The notes below the pieces were generated by a model. It saw only the letters and a program-made list of their open reading frames with translations. It ran no database searches and had not been told where the DNA came from. Shown piece after piece: positions 41,090 through 49,893 of a DNA stretch of 64,000 bases (position 1 is its first letter; every line of letters begins with the position of its first letter). The stretch spans positions 2,790,001-2,854,000 of the forward strand of contig JADJTD010000001.1 in the NCBI GenBank assembly GCA_016711345.1, written 5' to 3'. Origin of the DNA: Chloracidobacterium sp. GTDB taxonomy: Bacteria; Acidobacteriota; Blastocatellia; Pyrinomonadales; Pyrinomonadaceae. The position numbers and the translations under genes were made by a program.

Positions 41090-42250
41090 ATGTCAGAAGC
41101 TAGAGTTAAGAAAGTCAAGCCCGATATCCGGGCCATTACGCGGCTCGTTCCGGCGAGCGGGAACCTTGTTCAGGGCCAGTCGGAATTGCCGATCGACCCG
41201 CAGCTTGCGGTCGAGGCCGGGCAGATAATTGCGGCGAGCCAAAATCACTACGGCGGCAGCGAGGGCAACGAAGATTTGCGCAAAGCCGTCGCCGCAAAGA
41301 TCGCCAGATACAACGGCATCGAGATCGATGTTGACGCCCGTCCGTTTGAAGTTATGATAACGAACGGCGGCACGGGAGCTTTGATCGGAATCGCCCAGAG
41401 CTATCTTCGCGGCAAGTCGGCACTTGTTTTTGAGCCTTATTATCCTTATCACCGGCGAATACTTGAGGAATTTGGCGGCAAGACGGAAACATTCGAACTC
41501 GACGAAAACCTGACGTTCGACAAGGACGCATTGCTCGCCCGCTGCAAAGAGCTAAAGGATCGCACCGAATTTCCGCTCAAGGCGATCATCGTTTGCACGC
41601 CCGCAAATCCAAGCGGCAAAGTGATGACGCAAGCCGAACTCGAAGCCGTCGCCGACGTTGCAAAACAGCTCGACCTGCTCGTAATTTCCGACGAGGTTTA
41701 CGAGCATTACGTCATGGGCGAAAATCCGCACGTTTCCATCGCAAGTTTGCCTGATATGTGGGAGAGGACGATAACCGTCAACTCATTCTCAAAATCGTGG
41801 AACATTTCTGGCTGGCGTCTCGGCTACGCCTACGGCAAAGGCGAGCTGATAGCACAGGTAAACAACGCCGCTAATGTGATCTACGTCTGTCCGGCAACGC
41901 CGCTCCAGGCTGCTCTCTCTAAGGTTTTGATGGCCGATGACACATATTACCCGCGGCTCCGGGACGATTTTGACGCCAAACGCCGCAGCTTTTCAGAAGG
42001 CATTACGGATCTCGGTTTTAAGATCTACGATTCCGGTTCGGCATTCTACCTTTGGGCACGCATTCCCGAAACCTTCAGCGACGCAATTGCGTTTAACGAA
42101 ATGCTTATGCGCGACGCCGGAGTCGGAATGACGCCCGGCAGCGCCTTTGCTGACAGTGACGATTGGGACGCACACGTCCGCATCTGCATCGCTCGCGAAG
42201 ACAACATCCTCGAAGGTGCGATGGAAAAGCTGCAACGCGTTCTTCGCTAA
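41090..42250 (+). CDS. Class I/II PLP-dependent aminotransferase
   Basis: The start is ATG 41090 (386 residues). Features are NGGTGALIGIAQ, the cofactor residues in CTPANPSGKVM, ISDEVYEHY, the PLP lysine in SFSKSWNISGWRLGYAYG, and a C-terminal Arg in DAHVRICIAR. It belongs to the aspartate aminotransferase superfamily, but the amino acid is not clear. AT-rich elements (TATTTT at 41076-41081 and TATAAT at 41081-41086) sit only a few bases before the ATG, so any promoter here would produce a leaderless or nearly leaderless mRNA. Confidence 0.9.
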   Translation: MSEARVKKVKPDIRAITRLVPASGNLVQGQSELPIDPQLAVEAGQIIAASQNHYGGSEGNEDLRKAVAAKIARYNGIEIDVDARPFEVMITNGGTGALIGIAQSYLRGKSALVFEPYYPYHRRILEEFGGKTETFELDENLTFDKDALLARCKELKDRTEFPLKAIIVCTPANPSGKVMTQAELEAVADVAKQLDLLVISDEVYEHYVMGENPHVSIASLPDMWERTITVNSFSKSWNISGWRLGYAYGKGELIAQVNNAANVIYVCPATPLQAALSKVLMADDTYYPRLRDDFDAKRRSFSEGITDLGFKIYDSGSAFYLWARIPETFSDAIAFNEMLMRDAGVGMTPGSAFADSDDWDAHVRICIAREDNILEGAMEKLQRVLR

Positions 42251-42275
42251 AATTATCTATTTAAGTGGTGTAATT

Positions 42276-44333
42276 ATGAAACGATCTTTTGCTCTGTTGA
42301 TTTGCATAAATTTGCTCGTATCTTTGGTCTTTGCCGACGAGGGAATGTGGACCTTCGACAATCCGCCGCTAAAGCAGTGGAAGGAACGCTACAATTTTGA
42401 GCCGTCGAAAGAGTGGCTCGATAAGGTGCGGCTTGCCTCGCCAAAGGTGAACGGATCCTCGGCTGTGTTCGTCTCGCCGAACGGCTTGATCGCGACCAAT
42501 CATCACGTCGCGGCGGGTTATATCGAAAAGGTTTCAAGCAAGGAACGCGACCTTTTGATGCTCGGCTACAATGCGAAAACGCAGGCTGACGAACTGAAAA
42601 TTCCGGACGCGAGCGCTTCTGTTTTGTTTTCATTCGATAACATCACCACGCGTGTGCACAACGCCGCGAAAATGGGTACAAACGACGCTGACATCGCCGC
42701 AAAACGTACAGCCGAGATCGCGGCGATCGAAAAGGATTGTCCTGCGGGCTTGAAGTGCGATGTTGTCTCGCTTTACAGCGGCGGTGAGTATTGGATCTAC
42801 CGTTTCAAACGTTATACCGACATTCGCCTCGTGATGGCTCCTGAGGAACAGGCTGCGTTCTTTGGCGGCGATTATGACAACTTTGTCTATCCTCGCCACG
42901 ATCTTGATTTCACGTTTTTGAGAGCTTATGAGGACGGCAAGCCTGCCAGCACGCCGCAATATTTGAAATGGTCTGCAACCGGAGCAGCCGATGGAGAATT
43001 CATTTTAGTTTCCGGCTATCCCGGCTCGACGGCACGTTTGCTTACGATCGCACAGCTTGGTTATCAACGCGACATCGGCAATCCTCTGCAGGAACAGGTT
43101 TGGAAAATTCGCCGTAAGGCTCTGGAAGATTATTCAAAGCGCGGTGCCGAACAGCTTCGACAGGCAAATCCCGGAATGCGTTCGTTCGCAAATTCGCTCA
43201 AGCGTCTTGAAGGCCAGCAAAAAGGCTTGCTCAATCCACGTAATTTTGCGCGCAAAGAGGCAGAGGAAAAAGACCTGCGCGATAAACTTGCTGCGAAACC
43301 CGAACTCGATAAACAATACGCACCTGCATGGGCAGCGATCGAAAATGCTTACACCACGTTGCCAACGAGAGCAAAACAGATCGCGTTCTCAAGCCTAAGT
43401 TCATCTCAGCTTGCGACCTTTGCACGGCAGATCGTCACTTTCCAGATCGAGACCGCAAAACCCAACGGCGAACGATATCCTGAGTATCGCGATGCCCGGC
43501 TAGAAGCCTTCAAAACGTCGCTGCTTTCGCCCGCACCGATCTATGCGGATATGGAAGAAGCAGCGCTGACAGCGTGGTTTGTTGAGGCGAGAAAGGTTCT
43601 CGGCGCAAGCGATCCTTTTATCAAAGCTGCTCTCGGTGATGCCGAGCCCTCTGAGGTTGTTGGGCGAGCGGTTCGCGAAACAAAACTCATCAATCCTGCT
43701 GATCGAAAGGCACTTCTCGATGGCGGTGCGGCTGCGGTCAATGCTTCGACCGATCCGATGGTCACGCTTGCCCGCCGAGTCGATCCTATCATTCGTGAAC
43801 TCCGCGAATGGAATGAAAAGAACATCACCAACGTCGAAACCGCCAACGGCACAAAGATCGCCGAGGCTCGGTTTGCGATCTACGGCAAAACGATGCCGCC
43901 GGACGCAAATTCACAGCTTCGCATCGAGTATGGTGTGGTGAAAGGCTATGACGAAGACACAACGCTTGTGCCGTATAAAACGACTTTTTTCGGGCTTTAT
44001 GACAGGGCACTGAGCTTTAACGAAGCCTCGCCATTCAACCTGCCGCCGAGTCTGAAAGCCGCCCGTAACAAGATCGATCTTTCGACGCCGCTCAATTTTG
44101 TTTACAGCGCTGACACGATCGGCGGCAACAGTGGCTCGCCCGTCATCAACCGCAAAGGCGAGGTCGTCGGCCTAAATTTTGACAGCAATAACCAAAAGCT
44201 CTCAAACCGCTATTGGTACATCGAAGAAGGCGAAGGCTCACGCGCAGTCGGTGTTCACTCGGCAGGGGTCATCGAGTCGTTGAGAAAGGTTTATGATGCC
44301 GATGCATTAGTGAGGGAATTACTAGGCAGCTAG
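42276..44333 (+). CDS. S46-family dipeptidyl peptidase (DPP7/DPP11-like)
   Basis: I start at ATG 42276, which begins a signal peptide (LVFA-DE). The 685-residue precursor matches S46 length. His76/77 in LIATNHHVAAGYIEKVS, Asp in FVYPRHDLDFTFLRAYE and Ser about 619 in GGNSGSPVINRKGEVVGL form the triad. These periplasmic enzymes cut N-terminal dipeptides from peptides and feed amino-acid uptake. The frame shares its stop with a 4-bp overlap with the convergent gene. Aminotransferase upstream, so the two may both serve amino-acid use. Confidence 0.94.
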   Translation: MKRSFALLICINLLVSLVFADEGMWTFDNPPLKQWKERYNFEPSKEWLDKVRLASPKVNGSSAVFVSPNGLIATNHHVAAGYIEKVSSKERDLLMLGYNAKTQADELKIPDASASVLFSFDNITTRVHNAAKMGTNDADIAAKRTAEIAAIEKDCPAGLKCDVVSLYSGGEYWIYRFKRYTDIRLVMAPEEQAAFFGGDYDNFVYPRHDLDFTFLRAYEDGKPASTPQYLKWSATGAADGEFILVSGYPGSTARLLTIAQLGYQRDIGNPLQEQVWKIRRKALEDYSKRGAEQLRQANPGMRSFANSLKRLEGQQKGLLNPRNFARKEAEEKDLRDKLAAKPELDKQYAPAWAAIENAYTTLPTRAKQIAFSSLSSSQLATFARQIVTFQIETAKPNGERYPEYRDARLEAFKTSLLSPAPIYADMEEAALTAWFVEARKVLGASDPFIKAALGDAEPSEVVGRAVRETKLINPADRKALLDGGAAAVNASTDPMVTLARRVDPIIRELREWNEKNITNVETANGTKIAEARFAIYGKTMPPDANSQLRIEYGVVKGYDEDTTLVPYKTTFFGLYDRALSFNEASPFNLPPSLKAARNKIDLSTPLNFVYSADTIGGNSGSPVINRKGEVVGLNFDSNNQKLSNRYWYIEEGEGSRAVGVHSAGVIESLRKVYDADALVRELLGS

Positions 44334-45388
44334 ACGCCAAAGCAAGCGGCGATCGAAACGGACTTTCCTTTTCGAGTGTGGCCGTAATCCTCACCATCCC
44401 AGTTTTCCAGCGAAGCCGATCTTGATTCAAGATCGGCTTTTGTTGCAATGGGAAACAGCTCTCGCCATTCGCTGCAGGCATTTTTCTTTATCGAGCGGCG
44501 GACTGAACCAAAGATCGTGAATGCATAGCCGGACGGATTGAGGGCTTCGTTGAGATGATCGGAAACGAACGGTTCGAGCAGCTCTTCGCGCAGGTTTGAA
44601 ACATTGATCGTCCATTTGCCGTCTTTCAAAATCAAAACCGATGGATGAGTTTTATTGCCGATTGAAAACGGCTCGGTCAGCCTTTCATAAAATTTCATTC
44701 CGGCGTAATTGGCATAGAGATCGGCGTTTGAATACACACCGGAAACGAGAAGACCGAAATATGTTCGCTCGCTTCGTTGTCCCCACTTAATAGCTTTAGT
44801 CGTTGCTTGCTCAAGTGTCGCGCCTTTTGACGCAGCTTCTTTCTGAATTTCGTAATACTTGTAGCCTTGCTGAAAAAAATGATCGAGTTTGTCGGTGCCA
44901 AATTCGACGCCGAACAGTCGAACGGTCGGGCTGAGCGTGACAAAATCAATCGGTGCCGCGACATAGATCGAACCGAGATAATTTGGTTTGTAAGTCGCGG
45001 GGTGTGAGCGGAATTTATGTTTATTCGCCCACCTTCCAATATGTGAATAAAAAATACTTCCGTCGCCGAGCAGTTTGTATAATTCCTTCGCGACCGCATC
45101 ATTTGAACGAAGGTATGCGAGTTCCTTAATTTCTTTTTCCGCGGAATTACAGCCTGATTGTTTAGTCTGGAAAACTTCGATACAAGCCTGACGCACTGCA
45201 ATGTCAGCATTGACCTTTGCTACAGCCGCGAGCAGATTTTCCTCGACATATTCCGAAACCTCATCGCCAATGTCCGCGAGCGGCATCGGCGGCAAATTGT
45301 ATTGATCGGTCTCCATCGCCGAAACCGCAAGCGGCTGCACGACAAAACAGAAACTTAATAGCAGGGAAATCAACGCTTTTAGTTTCAT
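44330..45388 (-). CDS. Uncharacterised exported protein
   Basis: The chosen ATG at 45388 begins a signal peptide (to about 24, LAVSA-ME). I cannot name the family of this 352-residue precursor. It has GTDKLDHFFQQGYKYYEI and SNADLYANYAGMKFYERL, motifs in which DKLDHFxxxG and DLYANxxGxxFY resemble periplasmic proteins of DUF2279/YfiM type. It also has Cys residues suggestive of disulfides (QACIEV, KQSGC). It convergently overlaps the S46 gene. An envelope role is likely; nothing more can be said. Confidence 0.75.
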   Translation of the reverse strand: MKLKALISLLLSFCFVVQPLAVSAMETDQYNLPPMPLADIGDEVSEYVEENLLAAVAKVNADIAVRQACIEVFQTKQSGCNSAEKEIKELAYLRSNDAVAKELYKLLGDGSIFYSHIGRWANKHKFRSHPATYKPNYLGSIYVAAPIDFVTLSPTVRLFGVEFGTDKLDHFFQQGYKYYEIQKEAASKGATLEQATTKAIKWGQRSERTYFGLLVSGVYSNADLYANYAGMKFYERLTEPFSIGNKTHPSVLILKDGKWTINVSNLREELLEPFVSDHLNEALNPSGYAFTIFGSVRRSIKKNACSEWRELFPIATKADLESRSASLENWDGEDYGHTRKGKSVSIAACFGV

Positions 45389-45482
45389 ATTGTTAAAAAC
45401 TTGAAGTTGCAAACTTCACCGCACCTCACGGCTGCATTAAACTATGATGACAGAAGTTCGCATAAGGTTTTGTGGCTGCATT

Positions 45483-46091
45483 ATGAAAAACTCAATATTA
45501 TTTTTGCTGACGATGATCGTTTTTGTGTTTCAGAGCAATTTGCTCGGACAATCGGTAAAGGCCGAGGTGAAAAGTATCGATGCATACTGCAAGTCGCTTG
45601 ATGCGGTTGGCAAGAAACGCAAAACGCCGGAATTAGTTTTTGCCGATGTTTCAGGCTTGACTGACAAAACGGAAAAATGGCGCAGCTTTGCATCTGAAAA
45701 GGCTCTCGACAAATATCGTGAAGACTCTGAAACCTACAGCATCGCTTATAACTGGCGGAAAAACGGCAAGATCGTAGTATCAAATTTTACGTTTTTTAGC
45801 GGCTCCGGCGATTGGGTAAAGTATGTTTATCACTATTTCAGAGAGGACGGAACACTCGCCCGAGTCGAGTCTGAACTCCGCACATTTAATGGCGACTATA
45901 TCGTTAATCGGCGCCGTCATTTTGATCGCAGCGGGAAGTTGATCAGCAAAACCGAAAAATATCTAGATCTGACGACCAAAAAACCAAAAAAACCTGAGGG
46001 CGGCGGAGTGATGGGTGATAATCCGAAGAAAATCGACTATTACAAAACCACAGGCAAATTACCATTCGCCCATTTGTTAAAGAAAAAATAG
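45483..46091 (+). CDS. Small secreted YD-like protein
   Basis: From ATG 45483 the precursor has 202 residues with a signal peptide (SNLLG-QS). The body contains YNWRKNGKIVVSNFTFF, YHYFREDGTLARVESELRTF and NRRRHFDRSGKLISKTEKY, repeated beta-strand pairs of the YD/RHS style. This style is shared with the protease tail at 25552 and with the protein at 34536. It ends 4 bp before mpl and is probably co-transcribed with it. Function unknown. Confidence 0.78.
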   Translation: MKNSILFLLTMIVFVFQSNLLGQSVKAEVKSIDAYCKSLDAVGKKRKTPELVFADVSGLTDKTEKWRSFASEKALDKYREDSETYSIAYNWRKNGKIVVSNFTFFSGSGDWVKYVYHYFREDGTLARVESELRTFNGDYIVNRRRHFDRSGKLISKTEKYLDLTTKKPKKPEGGGVMGDNPKKIDYYKTTGKLPFAHLLKKK

Positions 46092-46095
46092 AAAA

Positions 46096-47508
46096 ATGCA
46101 CTATCACTTGATCGGAATATGCGGCACGGCGATGGCTAGTCTGGCGGGAATGCTGCAGGCACGCGGACACAAGGTCACCGGCTCGGACCAGAACGTCTAT
46201 CCGCCGATGTCAACGCAGCTTGAGGCTCTCGGCATAGAAATAATACAGGGCTACAAAGCCGAAAACACGGACCTGCCGCGCGACATAACGGTAGTCGGCA
46301 ATACGATCATGCGCGGCAATCCGGAGCTTGAAGAAGTGCTCAATCGAAGGCTCGAATATCGCTCGCAGGCCGAGACCGTGCGTGAAGAGTTTATTCGAGG
46401 GCGGCGTTCTCTCGTTGTCGCCGGAACGCACGGCAAGACAACGACAACAAGCATCGCGGCGTGGCTTTGCGAGGTCGGCGGCCTCGATCCGACATTTCTT
46501 GTCGGCGGCGTCGTGCAGAATTTCGGGCAGAGCTTTCGCGTTGCTGACAGCAATTATTTCGTCATCGAAGGTGACGAATACGATACGGCGTTTTTCGATA
46601 AGAAACCAAAGTTTATGTCGTATCTGCCCGAGATCGCCATTGTGAATAATATCGAATTCGATCACGCTGACATCTACAAAGACCTCGACGCGATCAAGTG
46701 GCAGTTCTCGCGGCTGATGAATCTCGTTCCTGGGAACGGCCGCCTGATCTGCGGCATCGACTCGCCGGCAGTCGGTGAGGTTCTCGCTTCGATGGAAGGG
46801 AAGTTGTACACGACGGTTGAAACTTTTGGGCTGTCGTCCGAAGCTAAATGGCAAGCCCGCGACCTTGAGTTTGCGGGCAACGGAACGAGATTCAAAGTTT
46901 ATTGTGAAGACAAATTGTGGGGCGAATTTACGACGAAAATGATCGGCGAATTCAACGTTCGCAATACGCTCGCTGTCATTATCGCAGCCGATGCGTGGGG
47001 CATTTCGCAAGAAAAGATGCAGCAGGCATTCGACACGTTTAAGTCGGTAAAACGTCGTATGGAAGTTCGGGGAGTCGAGCGTGGTGTGACGGTGATAGAC
47101 GATTTTGCTCATCATCCGACAGCGGTAGATGAAACCCTAAAAGCTCTGCGGCAAAGGTATCCTGACAATCGTGTGATCGCCGTTTTCGAGCCGCGTTCAA
47201 GGTCGTCGCGGCTGTCGATCTTTGAGGAACAATACAAAAGAGCCTTCACACACGCCGATCAAATAATCATCGCCAGCGTCTTTAATCCCGAAGACGCCAA
47301 ACGATTTGGCGACACGTTGCTCGATGTCGAAAAACTCGTCGCGGACATTGCCGCGTCAGGAAAGACGGCCACAACATTCGCTGATGCCGACGTTATCGTC
47401 GAACACCTTGCACCGCTAATGACAGACGGCGACGTTATTGCGGTGATGTCAAACGGCGGCTTTGGCGGTATTCACGAGAAACTTCTCAAAGTCCTGAAAG
47501 GAAATTAA
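46096..47508 (+). CDS. mpl: UDP-MurNAc:L-Ala-gamma-D-Glu-meso-DAP ligase
   Basis: The 470-residue protein starts HLIGICGTAMASLAGMLQARGHKVTGSD, the Mpl/MurC Rossmann part. It has the ATP P-loop GTHGKTTTT (110-118) and later DDFAHHPTAVDETL and EPRSRSSRLSIFEEQY. The VVGNTIMRGNPELEEVLNR segment distinguishes Mpl from MurC. Mpl reattaches recycled murein tripeptide to UDP-MurNAc, so it acts in cell-wall recycling. It comes 4 bp after a secreted-protein gene and is followed by a perfect inverted repeat. Confidence 0.95.
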   Translation: MHYHLIGICGTAMASLAGMLQARGHKVTGSDQNVYPPMSTQLEALGIEIIQGYKAENTDLPRDITVVGNTIMRGNPELEEVLNRRLEYRSQAETVREEFIRGRRSLVVAGTHGKTTTTSIAAWLCEVGGLDPTFLVGGVVQNFGQSFRVADSNYFVIEGDEYDTAFFDKKPKFMSYLPEIAIVNNIEFDHADIYKDLDAIKWQFSRLMNLVPGNGRLICGIDSPAVGEVLASMEGKLYTTVETFGLSSEAKWQARDLEFAGNGTRFKVYCEDKLWGEFTTKMIGEFNVRNTLAVIIAADAWGISQEKMQQAFDTFKSVKRRMEVRGVERGVTVIDDFAHHPTAVDETLKALRQRYPDNRVIAVFEPRSRSSRLSIFEEQYKRAFTHADQIIIASVFNPEDAKRFGDTLLDVEKLVADIAASGKTATTFADADVIVEHLAPLMTDGDVIAVMSNGGFGGIHEKLLKVLKGN

Positions 47509-47571
47509 CCACAAAGTCACGAAGGGCACAAAGAAATTAAAAAAACCTTTATGGCCTTCGTGACTTTGTGG
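47509..47571. repeat. Inverted repeat with perfect 17-bp ends
   Basis: ccacaaagtcacgaagg (47509-47525) and ccttcgtgactttgtgg (47555-47571) are perfect reverse complements, and the inner parts continue imperfectly. The arms are built from 8-bp units (ccacaaag, tcacgaag, gcacaaag). It lies immediately after the mpl stop and could also end transcription. Confidence 0.9.
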
Positions 47572-47582
47572 TGAAATCCCTC

Positions 47583-47611
47583 TTGCCAATCTTGCAAAAA
47601 TTAGTCATAAT
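47583..47611 (+). promoter_or_regulatory. Sigma-70-like promoter of the RRM protein gene
   Basis: TTGCCA (47583-47588) and CATAAT (47606-47611) are 17 bp apart. The predicted leader of about 198 nt before ATG 47816 has no ORF. Confidence 0.5.
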
Positions 47612-47815
47612 TCTTAGAGTTTTTGCTCTCGACAATATCTCGGTTGATATGCCCGTCCGGTTATTTGGGTGACGCTTTTCGGTTCGGTTTTGAGAGTTGG
47701 ATTGTGGTTTTAGAGTAGTTAATTTTAGTGTAGGGTGCGTCGCCGCTTTTTCGGGAATATCTTCCTTCTGCCTGCCTCTTGCTTCTCTGATTTTGGTTCG
47801 AAAATAATAAGGAAA
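47612..47815 (+). other. Long 5' leader before the RRM gene
   Basis: This stretch holds no gene. It is T/G-rich (for example gttttgagagttggattgtg) and ends with aagga 5 bp before the ATG. Together with the inverted repeat at 47509 it makes a gene-free stretch of just over 300 bp. The leader may control translation, as is common for small RRM genes, but I see no named motif. Confidence 0.35.
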
Positions 47816-48169
47816 ATGAGTACTAAACTATATGTCGGCAACTTGTCATTTCGTGTGACGAGTGAAGATCTGCAGGAATATTTTGGCGCGGCCGGACCGG
47901 TCGATTCGGCAAATGTCGTAATGGACCGCGAGACAGGCCGTTCGCGGGGTTTTGGATTTGTGGAAATGGCTTCGGAAGACGCAGCCACAGCAGCGATCTC
48001 GCAGTTCAACGGCCAGGAATATGACGGCCGCAATATGGTCGTCAACGAAGCCCGCCCGCGTGAGGATCGCCCCAGAGGCGGAGGCGGCAGAGATCGCGGC
48101 GGCTACAGCGGTGGCCGGAATGACAATTACGGCGGCGGTCGTAACGATTACGGCGGCGACCGCTGGTAG
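47816..48169 (+). CDS. Small RNA-binding protein with one RRM and a Gly/Arg-rich tail
   Basis: From ATG 47816 the protein has 117 residues. RNP2 is LYVGNL (5-10) and RNP1 is RGFGFVEM (44-51), so the aromatic RNA-contact residues are intact. The tail from about 85 is RGG/RDRGGY-type low complexity. The same layout occurs in cyanobacterial Rbp and eukaryotic glycine-rich cold-shock proteins, which chaperone RNA at low temperature. It is convergent with dacB, their stop codons abutting. Cold regulation is inference. Confidence 0.94.
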   Translation: MSTKLYVGNLSFRVTSEDLQEYFGAAGPVDSANVVMDRETGRSRGFGFVEMASEDAATAAISQFNGQEYDGRNMVVNEARPREDRPRGGGGRDRGGYSGGRNDNYGGGRNDYGGDRW

Positions 48170-49750
48170 TCAGTCAATTTTGCCCTTAAAGTTTGCTAAC
48201 TGGACGACGATGTCGTCTATGAGTGATGTTCTCCCTCTTGTCTCGGCGATGCCGTTGACAATGACCGATACAACTATCTGTTCTCCTCCGGCTGTCGTAA
48301 GGTAGCCGGAGAGAGCCGAAACCTGATCGAGCGTGCCCGTCTTGCCGCGCATGTTTCCCGCTGCTGCGGTTCCCGCAAATCTCCGTGACAAAGTTCCATC
48401 AACGCCGCCTACTGTGAGACTGTCGCGCCACACCTGTGCGTTCTTGCTTTGCTTTGTCATGTAGGTGTAAAGCGTTACAACCGCCGAAGGCGTAACCTGA
48501 TCATGCCGTGACATTCCCGAGCCGTCATAATGCAAAACGGCATCACGCGGAATGCCGATCTGATTAATAAAATCTTTTACGACATTTATGCCAAGCGTCG
48601 AACTTTCAGCCGTCGCTGAAGATTGCCGGCCAAGCCGTTCACCAAGCGTCCAAAGAATAGTCTCGGTGAACATGTTCTGACTCGGCTTCATTGTCTTGGC
48701 TGCGATCAGACTGAATGGCGGTGATTCGAGCGTTGTGATTTCTACCGGTTCGGAGTTAGGCAGCTTAAATTGATCGATGCGAGTCTTGCCCGTAAACACG
48801 ATATTCTTTAAGAGCAGCCGCTGCCTCAGCAGTTCGATGAACATCTCAGCGGGACGAGTGATCGCGATGTAACCGGTAAAGCCTTTATCGTTTGAAGGCA
48901 TCATTCCCGAGATCTCAAGAACATTTCGTCCAAGCGGCTTGAATACCTTTAGCGTTCGCGGCTGGCTGGCTGATGTGGTTGTACAAGTATTAACGATCGG
49001 CATCAACGAAGTTTGCGGCAAGATATTTATCACGCACTGGCCGCCGGTCGATGCTCCCGGTTTTACTGTCAGGTCGAGCGCGTTGTTATTCACCGGCAAG
49101 GCCGAAATCTCCGCACCGTCATACCACTGCAGGTCGTCCCATTCCCAAGTGTAGGGAACTGCATTGCCTTTGAAGTAACTCTCGTCGCCGACAAGGTCAC
49201 CTTCGATGCGTTTGACGCCAGCGGCTACTATTTTGTCAACAAGATTGTCGATGCCTTTGTAATAATCGCCATTGTTGAACGCCGTCGAGATAGAAATATC
49301 GCCACGTCCAAATATTCGCAAATCGCCTTTGATCGTGCCTGATGCGTCAGGCTTTGCCGCCGCATAAACGCTCGTCACAAATCGAAAATCCGGACCGAGT
49401 TTTTCGAGCGCCGCCGCAACCGTAAAATTCTTCATATTCGACGCCGGAATGAAATACTTTTCCGCATCGTTCTCAAATATCACCTTGCCGCTATTCAGCG
49501 AAGTGATCTTGATGCCGACACGCCCACGCGCCGCTTCGGGCGAGAGCATTCTATTTCGGATCTTTGCACGCAGATCGTCAAGCGTCTGAACCGGCGTCGG
49601 AGATTTTATTGGAGAAGCCGCAGGAGTAGGTGAGGCTGTCGCCCTCGTCGAATTTGGAGCCTGCGCCCAAACCGCAACAGTAGCAAACCCGATTGCCAAA
49701 ACGATCTGCAACGGCAGAACATCGAACCTAAATCTCTTGACGACCTTCAT
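48170..49750 (-). CDS. dacB: D-alanyl-D-alanine carboxypeptidase/endopeptidase, PBP4 (DacB)-like
   Basis: The chosen ATG 49750 starts a signal peptide (VAVWA-QA). The 526-residue precursor has the S13 family layout: SxxK as S104-N-M-K107 in FIPASNMKNFTVAAALEKLG, the long inserted domains typical of PBP4, YDGSGMSRHDQVTPSAVV, and KTG in RGKTGTLDQVSALSGYL. It trims or cuts peptidoglycan peptides in the periplasm. The second motif reads SRHD where family members usually have SRxN, which deserves a check. It follows the giant surface-protein gene by about 140 bp on the same strand. Confidence 0.92.
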   Translation of the reverse strand: MKVVKRFRFDVLPLQIVLAIGFATVAVWAQAPNSTRATASPTPAASPIKSPTPVQTLDDLRAKIRNRMLSPEAARGRVGIKITSLNSGKVIFENDAEKYFIPASNMKNFTVAAALEKLGPDFRFVTSVYAAAKPDASGTIKGDLRIFGRGDISISTAFNNGDYYKGIDNLVDKIVAAGVKRIEGDLVGDESYFKGNAVPYTWEWDDLQWYDGAEISALPVNNNALDLTVKPGASTGGQCVINILPQTSLMPIVNTCTTTSASQPRTLKVFKPLGRNVLEISGMMPSNDKGFTGYIAITRPAEMFIELLRQRLLLKNIVFTGKTRIDQFKLPNSEPVEITTLESPPFSLIAAKTMKPSQNMFTETILWTLGERLGRQSSATAESSTLGINVVKDFINQIGIPRDAVLHYDGSGMSRHDQVTPSAVVTLYTYMTKQSKNAQVWRDSLTVGGVDGTLSRRFAGTAAAGNMRGKTGTLDQVSALSGYLTTAGGEQIVVSVIVNGIAETRGRTSLIDDIVVQLANFKGKID

Positions 49751-49785
49751 TGATTGAAGTCTACAAAAAAAGACTCTATTGCAGA

Positions 49786-49841
49786 AGCCCACACGTTAGT
49801 AAGGGCATTTTTATGTAAAAGCCCGCACGTAAGTAAGGGCG
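49786..49841. repeat. Tandem REP-like hairpin units between the giant gene and dacB
   Basis: Two 22-bp units differ at only a few bases (agcccacacgttagtaaggg and agcccgcacgtaagtaaggg, starting at 49786 and 49820). Each can fold through gccc/gggc. A third stem gggcgat/atcgccc lies at 49837-49868. The units are 34 bp apart. Confidence 0.7.
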
Positions 49842-49893
49842 ATACACTCAACACCGCGTGCATCGCCCCTACACATTTGCGACTCCACGAACT

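Noticed and set aside
46210..47115. Minus-strand ORF (301 codons) opposite mpl
   Set aside because: Antisense shadow; no start context and no family pattern.
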